This document shows, one piece after another, positions 46,737-55,971 of a stretch of DNA of 64,000 nucleotides. How positions within the stretch are numbered: position 1 is the stretch's first letter; the number at the start of each line of letters is the position of its first letter. The DNA comes from an uncultured Roseobacter sp. (GTDB lineage: Bacteria; Pseudomonadota; Alphaproteobacteria; Rhodobacterales; Rhodobacteraceae): the NCBI RefSeq assembly GCF_947492555.1, contig NZ_CANLNE010000001.1, positions 124,001 through 188,000 of the forward strand, given 5' to 3'. Below the pieces are notes generated by a model. The model made no database searches and was not told where the DNA came from. It was given only the letters and a program-made list of their open reading frames with translations. The position numbers were made by a program, and so were the translations under genes.

Positions 46737-47464
46737 AAACGCTGGTGCTGGTCCATGGGTTCATGGGCGGCAGCGCACAGTGGGACGCGCAGGCGGCCCA
46801 TTTTGGAGATCGCTACAACGTCTTCGCACCTGACCTGCCCGGCTTTGGCGCGAACCGGCATCTGCCGGTCCTTCACTCCATTTCCGCCTTTGCCGATTGG
46901 GTGATTGGCGAACTTCGGCGCAACGGCATCAAACGATATCACCTGCTGGGCCATTCCATGGGCGGCATGATCGTACAGGAAATGACGCGCAAGGATCAGG
47001 ACAATATCGATCGCCTTGTTCTATATGGCACGGGCGCCATCGGTGTCTTGCCGGGCCGTTTTGAAACAATCGAACAAAGCAAAGCCCGTGCGCTGGCGGA
47101 TGGCGCACAGGCCACCGCGCGCCGGATCACGGCAACATGGTTTCTCGACCACCAACAGGACCCCGCCTTTGAAAGCTGCGCCGCCATTGCCGAAAACGCC
47201 TCTCCAGACGCCATTCAGGCGGGTCTGGATGCCATGCAAGCGTGGCGGGGGGATGATTTCTTGCCCTCCATCACCCCCGAAACACTTGTCCTGTGGGGAG
47301 ACGGGGATCGCACCTATCAATGGCAACAAGCGCACCAGCTTTGGGAGACGATCCCTCGATCGAACCTCGCCGTCGTGCCGAACTGTGCGCACGCGGTGCA
47401 CCTTGAAATGCCGGAGGTGTTCAACTTGCTTGTTGGCGGTTTCCTCGCCAGGGAAAGTGAGTGA
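46733..47464 (+). CDS. alpha/beta hydrolase
   Basis: About 243 residues from GTG 46733, overlapping the permease stop by four bases. Oxyanion loop LVLVHGFMGGSAQWD, nucleophile elbow LLGHSMGGMIVQE, and likely acid and base in LWGDGDRTYQ and PNCAHAVHLEMP complete the triad. Substrate unknown. Being the last gene of the lyase/ABC operon suggests it hydrolyses an ester, amide or thioester form of the imported compound (inference). Confidence 0.88.
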   Translation: MKTLVLVHGFMGGSAQWDAQAAHFGDRYNVFAPDLPGFGANRHLPVLHSISAFADWVIGELRRNGIKRYHLLGHSMGGMIVQEMTRKDQDNIDRLVLYGTGAIGVLPGRFETIEQSKARALADGAQATARRITATWFLDHQQDPAFESCAAIAENASPDAIQAGLDAMQAWRGDDFLPSITPETLVLWGDGDRTYQWQQAHQLWETIPRSNLAVVPNCAHAVHLEMPEVFNLLVGGFLARESE

Positions 47465-48010
47465 CCGCAACAAATCTGCGCCCGCTACTGTGGAACGCCG
47501 TTCTTTTCCTGTGTCGAGGAAAAGCAGCCCGGGGTGCAAAAGCGCACGGTCGACGCTTGCATCCCTATTGGTCATTTTAATCGCTGCGGTCTCCACCGAC
47601 AAAGCGGCACATGACCCCGGGACAGAAGCATGCCCTGCATAACACCGCTTGCAGCGCACTTGGCGCAAGTCCGTTTTGGACTCAGGGCCGACCTCGGAGA
47701 CAGCGTGGCATAAGCTCAGTTCATTTGGATGAAACACTCAAAAGCTTCAGTGACTATGTAGGCAACCAGGCGAAAAACAGACACGGTGCGAGCAAAGCAT
47801 GAAAACACTCTGCACACGCAGCGTTCTAATACTTTGAGAAAATAGAGAAATTGCCCAACTAATCGTCGGCGCAACAGAGAGCCTACGTGCGGGAAAAGAG
47901 GTCATTGTCGTCTGCGGGGTGGTCGCCGACCTGCTCCATTCATCTGGCAGGCCAACGCCCCTGTCACGCAGACCGTGCAAGCTTGCCGCGTCGAAACACA
48001 GGCCGAGAGA
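47465..48010. other. gene-free stretch, about 545 bases
   Basis: No frame with a start and ribosome binding site is convincing. A short stretch in frame at about 47838-47960 reads like protein (ATESLRAGKEVIVVCGVVAD) but is cut off by a stop upstream and runs into antisense of the ArsR gene; it may be a gene fragment of unknown family. Nothing else is seen. Confidence 0.35.
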
Positions 48011-48700
48011 TCAAACCGTGGCAACCGCGAGTTGCCTTGCAAAGGCGGCCTCTCCCCGCTGCGTGAAGATCACCGCGCGGCTGTCCGGATCCCGTTTGGC
48101 CCAGCCCAGGGTTTCAATCCGCGACAGCAATGCCCGCCCCAGGCTGCCCGCAAGGTGAGAGCGCCGCGCGCTCCAATCCAGACACTCCTTGCACAACGGC
48201 GATTTCTGCGCGGTCAGCTTGTCCAGATCAATCCCGAACCCTGCCACGAACTCCGCGCCCTCGGAGGTGAGCCGCAATGCCTCGCCCTCCAGCACCAGAA
48301 ATCCACGCCCGTGAAAGCTGTCGAACATCCGGATGCCCATGTCACCGGCAAGATGATTGTAACAGACCCGCGCCTTGCGCAGCGATGCATCTCGGGGTCC
48401 GGTGCGGGTGCGCAAATGGCCGCTCTTGGCCGCGAGCCCCATCAACCCTTCCAAGACCGCGGCGACATCATCCGTCGCCAGCGAGAAATACTTGTGCCGC
48501 CCCTGTTTACGCACGCGCAGCAGGTTGCCGCCGTCCAGCTTGGCCAGATGCGTGCTGGCCGTCTGGCTGGTGACGCCCGCCTCTGCCGCCAGTTCCGTGG
48601 CCGTCAACGCCTTGCCGGTCATCAGCGCGGTCAGCATATTGGCGCGTGCTGGATCTCCGATCAGCGCGGCCACACGGGCGATATCCGGTCCTTCTTTCAT
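48011..48700 (-). CDS. ArsR-family winged-helix regulator
   Basis: About 229 residues. The N-terminal winged helix is clear: IARVAALIGDPARANMLTAL, LTATELAAEAGVTSQTASTH, LAKLDGGNLLRVRKQGRHKY. A long C-terminal half contains SPLCKECLDWSARRSHLAG and a second winged-helix-like end. Two Cys in CKEC could bind a metal or sense redox state, but this is only suggestive. A palindrome directly upstream of its start, shared with the divergent gene pair, is the probable operator, so autorepression plus control of the NIPSNAP/monooxygenase pair is expected. Confidence 0.9.
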   Translation of the reverse strand: MKEGPDIARVAALIGDPARANMLTALMTGKALTATELAAEAGVTSQTASTHLAKLDGGNLLRVRKQGRHKYFSLATDDVAAVLEGLMGLAAKSGHLRTRTGPRDASLRKARVCYNHLAGDMGIRMFDSFHGRGFLVLEGEALRLTSEGAEFVAGFGIDLDKLTAQKSPLCKECLDWSARRSHLAGSLGRALLSRIETLGWAKRDPDSRAVIFTQRGEAAFARQLAVATV

Positions 48701-48701
48701 A

Positions 48702-48719
48702 GTTCGACCCTAATCGAAC
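48702..48719. promoter_or_regulatory. palindromic operator GTTCGA-N6-TCGAAC
   Basis: A perfect 6+6 bp inverted repeat with a 6-base spacer lies one base before the ArsR start, in the 72-base gap to the divergent NIPSNAP gene. Its size and position fit an ArsR-type dimer operator. Confidence 0.7.
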
Positions 48720-48772
48720 CATCTGCGATAATCAATTCTGTATGACACAGATGTGCATCAAAGGAGATTGAC

Positions 48773-49096
48773 ATGCTGACCTGCATCATTCGCTATCAGA
48801 TTGACCCGACCAAACGTGACCATTTTATCAGATACGCGCGCAACTGGGGCCAGGCGATCCCGCGCTGTGGCGCCGATCTGATTGGATATTTTGCGCCGCA
48901 TGAAGGATCATCAACCCTGGCTTATGGCCTTTACAACATCCCCAGCCTTGCCGCCTATGAGGAGTATCGCGCGCGGCTTGCGGACGATCCACTGGGGTGC
49001 GAGAACTACGCCTTTGCCCAGTCGGAAAAATTCCTGCTGCGCGAAGACCGAACCTTTTTGACACTGGCCTCAGCGCCACATGGAGAGCCCACGTGA
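48773..49096 (+). CDS. NIPSNAP family protein
   Basis: A 107-residue protein preceded by AAGGAG. It has the ferredoxin-like NIPSNAP pattern: [40 protein letters not shown] and [18 protein letters not shown]. Function is not established for bacterial members. It overlaps the next gene by four bases (GTGA) and is divergent from the ArsR regulator. Confidence 0.85.
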   Translation: MLTCIIRYQIDPTKRDHFIRYARNWGQAIPRCGADLIGYFAPHEGSSTLAYGLYNIPSLAAYEEYRARLADDPLGCENYAFAQSEKFLLREDRTFLTLASAPHGEPT

Positions 49097-49446
49097 TTGC
49101 CGTTATTTTCGAAGTGGAACCCGCCGACGGGCGCAAGGAAGACTACCTGGATATCGCGGCGAAAATGCGTCCGATGATCGATGAGGTCGAAGGATTTATC
49201 TCCGTGGAGCGTTTCCAAAGCCTGACCGATCCAAAGAAAATCCTGTCGCTGTCCTTCTTTGAGGACGAAGACGCCATTGCCCGCTGGCGCAGGCTGAGCG
49301 CGCATCGCGCGGCGCAAAGCGCGGGTCGCGACGGCATCTTCGACGGCTACCGTTTGCGCATTGCCAGCGTCATCCGCGACTATGGCATGGAAGACCGGGC
49401 CGAGGCACCCGAAGACAGCAAGCTGCACCACGACACGCGGAATTAG
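49093..49446 (+). CDS. antibiotic biosynthesis monooxygenase (ABM) family protein
   Basis: About 117 residues from GTG 49093 (GGAG nearby upstream). It is a ferredoxin-like ABM domain protein: [60 protein letters not shown]. Members act as cofactor-free monooxygenases or haem/quinol-related enzymes; the substrate is unknown. Translationally coupled to the NIPSNAP gene, so the two small ferredoxin-like proteins probably work together under ArsR control. Confidence 0.87.
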   Translation: MIAVIFEVEPADGRKEDYLDIAAKMRPMIDEVEGFISVERFQSLTDPKKILSLSFFEDEDAIARWRRLSAHRAAQSAGRDGIFDGYRLRIASVIRDYGMEDRAEAPEDSKLHHDTRN

Positions 49447-49555
49447 ACGCAATATGAACTAAATGCTCCGGCTTATTTTCCGCTATCGTATCAATGTGTT
49501 TACCGGTTCCGTGTGATCCCGTCGCATCCATGCTTCGGCGAGCGCCAGGACGACG

Positions 49556-51601
49556 ATGAACCGCTTTATTGAATGCCTTACTCAGGAACATAACCACGGG
49601 TTGGTTGCGCTTGCCGCATTCATTTGCGTCATCGGCAGTTGCCTGTCTATCCTGCTGGCGCGGCGGCTGATCAACTCCCAAGGGCCACGTAAGGCGGTTC
49701 AGCTGGCTCTTAGCAGCCTGATTGCCGGCTCGACAATCTGGTCGACACATTTCATCGCAATGCTGGCCTATGATCCGGGGTACGAACATGGCTACGAACC
49801 CGTCGCAACCGGGCTGTCGTTGCTGGTGGCTGTACTCGGGCTGCTGGTGGCAAATGGCATTCTCGCCTACGCGCCCGCGGGGGTCTACACACTGATCGCC
49901 GGTGCCGTCTTTGGTCTCACCGTGTCAGCGATGCATTACATCGGGATGTCCGCGTATCTCTTGCCGGGATCGATCATCTGGCAACAGTCCGCCGTTGCGG
50001 TTTCGGTCCTGCTTGGCGCGGTACTGGGTTCAGGCGCCTATCACCGCGTGGTTTTTCCGGTGACACGGTATTGCTGGCTTGGGGGCTCTCTGCTGATGGT
50101 CCTCGCGATCTGCGCCATGCATTTCACGGGCATGAGTGCGATCACCATCGAATTGAGCCCTCTCTATCAGGTCCCACCGCAGGTCGTCTCGGATGAGACG
50201 CTGGGGATCATCATCATGGGGGTAATGGCCGTGGTCTTGCTGGTTGGTTTCGCCTCCGTCAGCATTGAAACCAACATCGAAGATGAAGCGCGCGATCAGT
50301 TGCAACGCGCGGCTCTGCATGACCCGCTCACCGGTCTGCCGAACCGGATGCATCTGAACCAGAAGATGACCCAGTTTTCCGCGCGATTGGATCAGAACGA
50401 GACGGAACGCGCCGCCGTTCTGACCATTGACCTGAACCTCTTCAAGGAGGTGAATGACGTCTATGGCCACACGGCGGGCGATACCGTCCTGTCAACGGTG
50501 GGAAAACGCCTGTCGCAGGCGCTTCAGTCGGATGAGTTCGTGGCCCGCGCAGGAGGCGATGAATTCGTTGCCCTCAAGCGCGGCTTTCGCCGCCTTGATC
50601 AGGTGACCGCCTTTGCCGAAAGACTGCATGCCCTGGTGGTCGAACCGATCAACATCGATCAGGCCTCTGTCATGATCGGAGCCTCCATCGGCATTGCCTC
50701 GACCATCGAAGACGGTCGGGAGCTCCATGACCTGCTGCATAAGTCCGATCTTGCCATGTACCGCGCCAAGATGGAGCCCGAGCGCCATATTTGCCACTAC
50801 AACGCGGAAATGGACCAGCAGAGCCGTGAAAAGAAGGTCATGATCAGTGATTTACGTCAGGCCTGTGCCAACGGTGAGTTCGAACTGGCCTACCAGCTGC
50901 AAAATGACATCCAGTCCTTGGCACCTGTCGGCTTCGAGGTCTTGTTGCGCTGGAACCACCCGACAAAGGGGCGTGTTTCGCCCGGTGAATTCATTCCTAT
51001 CGCGGAAGAGACTGGCCTGATCCGCCAGATCGGGCTCTGGGTCTTGCGGACGGCATGTTTCGAGGCGTCGCAGTGGCCGAAGCCCTACAGCATCGCCGTC
51101 AACGTGGCCCCACAGCAACTGGTACAACCCTCCTTCCTGGAACATGTGTCTGACATCCTGTTCGAGAGCCGCCTGCCACCGGAACGGCTGGAACTGGAGG
51201 TGACCGAAGCCAGCATCATCGACGATCAGGCCCACACGCTAAGAGTGATGCACGGCCTCAAGGAAATGGGCATTCGCATTGCGATGGACGACTTTGGCAC
51301 CGGCTACTCCTCGCTCGCAACCTTACAGACCTTCCCTTTCGACAAGATCAAGATTGATCGCAGCTTTGTCCAGAATGTGCACCTGGATCAGCAGCGTGCC
51401 GCCATCGTGCGGTCGACCCTGCTCTTGGGGGCCGCGCTTAAAATCCCGGTTCTGGCCGAGGGCGTTGAGATTGAGGATGAGTTGACCTTCCTGCGATCGG
51501 AACGCTGTGATTCCGTGCAGGGTTTTTACTTTGGTCGTCCGATGAACCGCGAAGAGATGCTCAAGATATTCGACAGCAGCTCCGACAGCAAAGCCTCCTG
51601 A
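49556..51601 (+). CDS. MHYT-GGDEF-EAL membrane c-di-GMP protein
   Basis: About 681 residues. Residues 1-235 carry seven helices with the MHYT motifs (WSTHFIAMLAY, SAMHYIGMSAY, CAMHFTGMSA), which are thought to bind a metal and sense O2, CO or NO. The GGDEF domain (about 255-415) has RAGGDEFVALK but no RxxD inhibitory site. The EAL domain (about 430-670) has EVLLRWNHP in place of EALLRW, with DDFGTGYSSLATL and LAEGVE intact, so both cyclase and phosphodiesterase activity are possible. Inner membrane; AGGA precedes the ATG. Confidence 0.93.
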   Translation: MNRFIECLTQEHNHGLVALAAFICVIGSCLSILLARRLINSQGPRKAVQLALSSLIAGSTIWSTHFIAMLAYDPGYEHGYEPVATGLSLLVAVLGLLVANGILAYAPAGVYTLIAGAVFGLTVSAMHYIGMSAYLLPGSIIWQQSAVAVSVLLGAVLGSGAYHRVVFPVTRYCWLGGSLLMVLAICAMHFTGMSAITIELSPLYQVPPQVVSDETLGIIIMGVMAVVLLVGFASVSIETNIEDEARDQLQRAALHDPLTGLPNRMHLNQKMTQFSARLDQNETERAAVLTIDLNLFKEVNDVYGHTAGDTVLSTVGKRLSQALQSDEFVARAGGDEFVALKRGFRRLDQVTAFAERLHALVVEPINIDQASVMIGASIGIASTIEDGRELHDLLHKSDLAMYRAKMEPERHICHYNAEMDQQSREKKVMISDLRQACANGEFELAYQLQNDIQSLAPVGFEVLLRWNHPTKGRVSPGEFIPIAEETGLIRQIGLWVLRTACFEASQWPKPYSIAVNVAPQQLVQPSFLEHVSDILFESRLPPERLELEVTEASIIDDQAHTLRVMHGLKEMGIRIAMDDFGTGYSSLATLQTFPFDKIKIDRSFVQNVHLDQQRAAIVRSTLLLGAALKIPVLAEGVEIEDELTFLRSERCDSVQGFYFGRPMNREEMLKIFDSSSDSKAS

Positions 51602-51700
51602 AGAAAACGCCGCGGCGCGGTGCCGTTTTCCCCCTCTCCCCATTTGCCATTGTCTGATGCTCCTCTATCCTGTGCGACGCGGGGGAGAGGAACCGGGATC

Positions 51701-52870
51701 ATGCGTACACAGGTTGTCATCATCGGTGGCGGGCCGTCAGGGCTCTTGCTGTCACAGCTGCTCTATACCAAGGGGATCGACAGTATTGTGCTGGAACGCC
51801 AGACCCGCGACCACGTACTGGGCCGCATCCGCGCGGGCGTGCTGGAACAAGGGATGATGGCGCTGATGGCCGAGGCCGGGGTCGACACCCGCATGAAGGC
51901 CAAGGGTATCGCCCATCATGGCACGCTGATCTCCTATGATAACACGCTCTTTCGCATCGATTTTCAAAAACACACCGGCACCTCGGTCATGGTCTATGGC
52001 CAGACCGAAGTGACACAGGATCTCTATGCCGCCCGCGAAGCCCATGGCGGACAGATCGAATTTGAGGTGGAGGGCGTTACCATCCACGACGCCGATCGCG
52101 ATGCGCCTTATGTCACCTACACGGTCGGGGGCCAGGAACGCCGCATCGACTGCGACTTTATCGCCGGCTGTGACGGGTTTCACGGCGTCAGCCGCAATTC
52201 CATTCCACAGACGTCGCGGCGCGAATTCGAAAAGGTCTATCCCTTTGGCTGGCTGGGTGTGCTGAGTGAAACGCCGCCCGTGAACGATGAGATCATCTAC
52301 GCCAATTCGGAGCGCGGCTTTGCCCTCTGCTCCATGCGCAACGACCAGCTGTCGCGCTACTATATCCAATGCAGCATGGCGGACAAACCGCAGGACTGGT
52401 CGGATGACGCCTTCTGGCAGGAGCTGAAACGCCGCATCCCGCAGGATCAGGCGGCGCAGCTGATTACCGGCCCCTCAATCGAGAAATCCATTGCCCCCCT
52501 GCGGTCTTTCGTGACCGAACCGATGCGCTGGGGGCGGCTCTTTCTCTGCGGCGATGCCGCCCATATCGTGCCGCCCACCGGGGCCAAGGGCCTCAACACT
52601 GCCGCCTCGGATGTGCATTACCTCTTTACCGGATTGTGCCAGCACTACCTCGACAAAACGGACGAGGGGCTGGATCAGTATTCGGAAAAGGCGCTGGCGC
52701 GGGTGTGGAAGGCCGAGCGGTTCAGCTGGTGGTTCTCTTCGCTCATGCACCGCTACCCTGACCAGTCCGAGTTTGATCTGCGCATGCAACGTGCCGAACT
52801 GGAATTCCTGCGCAGCAGCGATGCCGCGCAGAAAGCCCTTGCCGAAAACTACGTGGGCCTACCCTATTAA
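51701..52870 (+). CDS. pobA: 4-hydroxybenzoate 3-monooxygenase
   Basis: About 389 residues from ATG 51701. FAD-binding motif VVIIGGGPSGLLLSQLL, the DG motif in FIAGCDGFHGVSRNS, and LFLCGDAAHIVPPTGAKGLN are as in PobA. Length and the C-terminal SWWFSSLMHRYPDQSEFDL match characterised enzymes, which convert 4-hydroxybenzoate to protocatechuate with NADPH and O2. The 3' end overlaps the convergent TRAP permease gene by four bases. No pca genes or PobR regulator are in the window. Confidence 0.94.
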   Translation: MRTQVVIIGGGPSGLLLSQLLYTKGIDSIVLERQTRDHVLGRIRAGVLEQGMMALMAEAGVDTRMKAKGIAHHGTLISYDNTLFRIDFQKHTGTSVMVYGQTEVTQDLYAAREAHGGQIEFEVEGVTIHDADRDAPYVTYTVGGQERRIDCDFIAGCDGFHGVSRNSIPQTSRREFEKVYPFGWLGVLSETPPVNDEIIYANSERGFALCSMRNDQLSRYYIQCSMADKPQDWSDDAFWQELKRRIPQDQAAQLITGPSIEKSIAPLRSFVTEPMRWGRLFLCGDAAHIVPPTGAKGLNTAASDVHYLFTGLCQHYLDKTDEGLDQYSEKALARVWKAERFSWWFSSLMHRYPDQSEFDLRMQRAELEFLRSSDAAQKALAENYVGLPY

Positions 52871-54270
52871 CCGGCCAGCGCGGGCAGGAAGAGCACGATG
52901 CCCGGGAAGGCGACCAACAGCGCAATGGTCACCGCATCCGCCACGAAGAAGGGTGTCACGCCTTTGAACACATCCTGCACGGTCAGGTCATCGCGTACGC
53001 CCGCCACCACGAAACAGTTGAGACCAATAGGCGGCGTGATCAGACAGAACTCCGCCATCTTGACCACCAGAATACCAAACCAGATCGCGCACATCGGCCC
53101 CGACATGCCAAAGGCACTGTCTGCCGCGCTGACGAACTCGCCGCCATTCAAAGCCATCACCGCGGGGTAGACCACGGGCAGTGTCAACAGCAGCATGCCG
53201 ATGGCATCCATGAACATGCCCAGCACCGCGTAGGCCAGCAGGATGCAGACCAGGATCAGCATCGGCGACATTTCCAGCGAGGTGATCCAATCGGCAAAGG
53301 CCTCCGGCAGTTCGGCAAAGCCCAGGAACCGCACGTAGATCAGCACCCCCCAGATGATGGAAAAGATCATGACGGTCAGCTTGGCGGTGTCCAGCAGGGC
53401 GTCCTTGAGCTGAGCCCACCGCATGCCCCGATAAAGCGCCATCAGGAAGATGATGAAGGCCCCGATGGCGCCGCCTTCGGTCGGGGTGCCCCAGGCATCG
53501 CCAAAGGGATTGTAGACAAAGAAGATGATGATCACGACCACCGCCAGAATGGGCAGCGCGGGGGGCAGCGCTTCAAAGCGTTCGCGCCAGGAGAACCCGC
53601 CGACGGGGGGGCCCACGGTTTTGAAAATCACGGCGATGCCGATGATCAGGGTGGCATAGACCACGGCGGAAAACATGCCGGGCAGGAATCCCGCCAGCAG
53701 CAGTTTGCCCACGTCCTGTTCCACGATGATCGCGTAGATCACGAGGATTGCCGAGGGTGGGATCAGCGAGGCCAGTGTGCCGCCCGCCGCCACGACACCG
53801 GCTGCGAACTGCTTATTGTAGCCGATCTTGAGCATCTCCGGGATGGCGATGCGCGCAAAGACCGCCGCCGTTGCAACTGACGCGCCCGAGACCGCCGCAA
53901 ACCCCGCCGTGGCAAAGACTGTGGAGACGGCCAGCCCCCCCGGCACCCAGGCGATCCAGCGTTTTGCCGCGACAAAGAGGGCTGTCGTGAGCTTGGCGTA
54001 ATAAGCCAGATAGCCGATTAGGATGAAGACCGGGATCAGGCTCAGCACCTGTGCGGAGACTTTGGAATGCGGGGTGAGGCCTGCGATTTTCACGCTGATC
54101 TCGACCGCTTTCCAGAACCGTTCCGGGTCGTAGTCAAACCCGTTCCAACGCAACCAGACAAGCCCGACAAACCCAGCCAACCCTGCCGCGAAAGCCACGC
54201 GCATGCCGAGGACGACAAAGACCAGAAGGCCACCGCTGACCCACAATCCGATTTCAATGGGTTCCATCAA
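52867..54270 (-). CDS. dctM: TRAP transporter large permease (DctM)
   Basis: About 467 residues, about twelve membrane helices, typical of DctM: VFATAGFAAVSGASVATAAV, GTLASLIPPSAILVIYAIIV, GIPLGMF-type loops and a C-terminus rich in TPPIGLNCFVVAGVRDD. With the small permease and binding protein it imports an organic acid with sodium. Overlaps dctQ by four bases. The substrate is unknown. Confidence 0.93.
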   Translation of the reverse strand: MMEPIEIGLWVSGGLLVFVVLGMRVAFAAGLAGFVGLVWLRWNGFDYDPERFWKAVEISVKIAGLTPHSKVSAQVLSLIPVFILIGYLAYYAKLTTALFVAAKRWIAWVPGGLAVSTVFATAGFAAVSGASVATAAVFARIAIPEMLKIGYNKQFAAGVVAAGGTLASLIPPSAILVIYAIIVEQDVGKLLLAGFLPGMFSAVVYATLIIGIAVIFKTVGPPVGGFSWRERFEALPPALPILAVVVIIIFFVYNPFGDAWGTPTEGGAIGAFIIFLMALYRGMRWAQLKDALLDTAKLTVMIFSIIWGVLIYVRFLGFAELPEAFADWITSLEMSPMLILVCILLAYAVLGMFMDAIGMLLLTLPVVYPAVMALNGGEFVSAADSAFGMSGPMCAIWFGILVVKMAEFCLITPPIGLNCFVVAGVRDDLTVQDVFKGVTPFFVADAVTIALLVAFPGIVLFLPALAG

Positions 54271-54896
54271 TCCGCCCCATCCAGCGCTTCGGCCTCGAGC
54301 CGCGCCTGTTCGGCCACGGAGAGGTTCAGCGGCACCGCCACGGGGCTTTCAAGCCCCAGCACCAGCGCCCGCCCATAGCCCCAGGCCTGCAGCAAAAGCC
54401 GCAGGCACAGCACACCAAAGGCAATGGGCACTACAAGCTTCGAGGGCCAGATCGGCAGGCCGATATCGATGGAGCTGTCGCGGCTGCACAAAGGGCGCGC
54501 ACAGTCGAAGGAGCGGTCAAAATGATCCCAGGCGCCCCATGTCAGCGCCACGATCAGCACGAGGATCAACAGAACGGAGATCAGCTCGAAAAACCACAGC
54601 ACCCGCCCGCGCAAAGCGCTGACCAGCATATCCATGCGCACATGGGTGCCGTCCCGCTGCACGTAGGACACGCCCATGATCGCGATGATCGGCATGGCCG
54701 CTTCGATGTAATCCACGTAGCCCGCCAGCGGCGAGGCAAAGAATTTGCGCCCGGTGACCGAATAGGCCGCCAGGAACATCAGCGAGAAAATCGCCAGCCC
54801 GCTCAGCAGTGCGCAAAATCGTTCGATTGGTAAAAGTGTACGATCCAGTCGGCTCAGCAGACTGGAATCTTCGAGCACCGCAGCGGATCCCGCCAT
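54267..54896 (-). CDS. dctQ: TRAP transporter small permease (DctQ)
   Basis: About 209 residues with four hydrophobic helices and the DctQ pattern (YSVTGRKFFASPLAGYVDYI, VQRDGTHVRMDMLVSALRGR). It is larger than the usual 160-180 residues because of a periplasmic loop with two Cys (SFDCARPLCSRDS) and a short C-terminal tail. It couples to DctM and DctP. Start ATG 54896 is preceded by a G-rich ribosome binding site. Confidence 0.9.
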   Translation of the reverse strand: MAGSAAVLEDSSLLSRLDRTLLPIERFCALLSGLAIFSLMFLAAYSVTGRKFFASPLAGYVDYIEAAMPIIAIMGVSYVQRDGTHVRMDMLVSALRGRVLWFFELISVLLILVLIVALTWGAWDHFDRSFDCARPLCSRDSSIDIGLPIWPSKLVVPIAFGVLCLRLLLQAWGYGRALVLGLESPVAVPLNLSVAEQARLEAEALDGAD

Positions 54897-54922
54897 CGCT
54901 CTGCCCCCCGGTTGTTATAGGT

Positions 54923-54947
54923 GGGGCCGCCCCCGAAGGCGCGGCCC
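54923..54947 (-). repeat. hairpin between dctP and dctQ
   Basis: GGGCCGC and GCGGCCC pair around the loop in the 58-base gap after the dctP stop, without a T-run on the minus strand. Such intercistronic hairpins after binding-protein genes commonly protect the upstream message. Confidence 0.55.
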
Positions 54948-54954
54948 GATCATA

Positions 54955-55971
54955 TCAGCTGCCGCCTTTGGCTTCTTCGAGCGTCGTCACGACCAGATCA
55001 TAGAGCTCCTGGCCCGGCAGGCCCTGCGCTTCCATGTCCTTGATCCACTGATCGCGGATCGGGTCTGCGGCCTTGGCGCGGAATTCCTCGATCACTTCCG
55101 GTGCGATATCGACCTTCTGCACGCCCTTCTCTTCCAGCACGGAATCCCAGCGCTTGAGCAATTCGCCGTAGTTGGCAAGGTAGTGATCCAGCGCTTCGGA
55201 GACGGAACTGTCGAGCGCTTCGCGTTCCGCATCGCTCAGGGATTCATAGGCGTCGATGTTCACCACCACCGGGCAGTTCACGGTGCCTGGGTTGAGGTTG
55301 GCCGTCCACCAATCCGCCTGGTTGATCGTGCCGAAGCTCAGATGCGCGTGCTGGGCAAAGGCCACGGTATCGACAACGCCGCCTTCCATCGCCTGATAGG
55401 CCTCGGTCGCCGTCACGGATGTGGGCACGCCCCCTACCGCCTTGAACGCTTCACCGAGCCCGCCAGTGGCGCGCACCCGCATGCCGTCAAACTCGGCCAG
55501 TTCATCCCGCGGCTCGCCGGTGCCGACGATGTTGTATTGCGGCATGGGCGAGGTCATCAGCAGTTTCGCATTCCACTGCGCCATTTCCTCGGTCGCGGCG
55601 GGGTGTGCGTAAACGGCCGAAGAGACGGCAACCTCCTGTTCCAGGTTCTCAACGCCCAGGAACGGCAGTTCCAGCACGGTGATTACGCGGTTCTTGTCGC
55701 GGTGGTAGCCCGCGCAGAACTGCGCCATCTCAAAGGCCCCGATGGAGATGCCATCGAGGTTTTCGCGATTTTTCGACAGGCCACCATAGCTGATGTTCAT
55801 GGTGAACTCACCGTTTGTCTTTTCGGACACAAGTTCAGCTAGTTTTTCAACGTGCTCGGTAAAGGCGCGGCGCTTGCCCCAGACGGATACGTTCCATTCC
55901 GTGGCGGCGGCCTCCGAGACGAAAGCAAAGCTGATGGCGGCGACGGCGGCGCCGGACAGATATTTGTTCAT
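54955..55971 (-). CDS. dctP: TRAP transporter substrate-binding protein (DctP)
   Basis: About 338 residues from ATG 55971, with GGGAG 7 bases upstream and a signal peptide ([20 protein letters not shown]). DctP-family features: [20 protein letters not shown] with the ligand-carboxylate Arg, and [18 protein letters not shown]. It delivers an organic anion to DctQM. The Arg predicts a carboxylate ligand. The neighbouring genes (pobA, acs) suggest an aromatic or short organic acid, but this is only inference. Confidence 0.92.
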   Translation of the reverse strand: MNKYLSGAAVAAISFAFVSEAAATEWNVSVWGKRRAFTEHVEKLAELVSEKTNGEFTMNISYGGLSKNRENLDGISIGAFEMAQFCAGYHRDKNRVITVLELPFLGVENLEQEVAVSSAVYAHPAATEEMAQWNAKLLMTSPMPQYNIVGTGEPRDELAEFDGMRVRATGGLGEAFKAVGGVPTSVTATEAYQAMEGGVVDTVAFAQHAHLSFGTINQADWWTANLNPGTVNCPVVVNIDAYESLSDAEREALDSSVSEALDHYLANYGELLKRWDSVLEEKGVQKVDIAPEVIEEFRAKAADPIRDQWIKDMEAQGLPGQELYDLVVTTLEEAKGGS

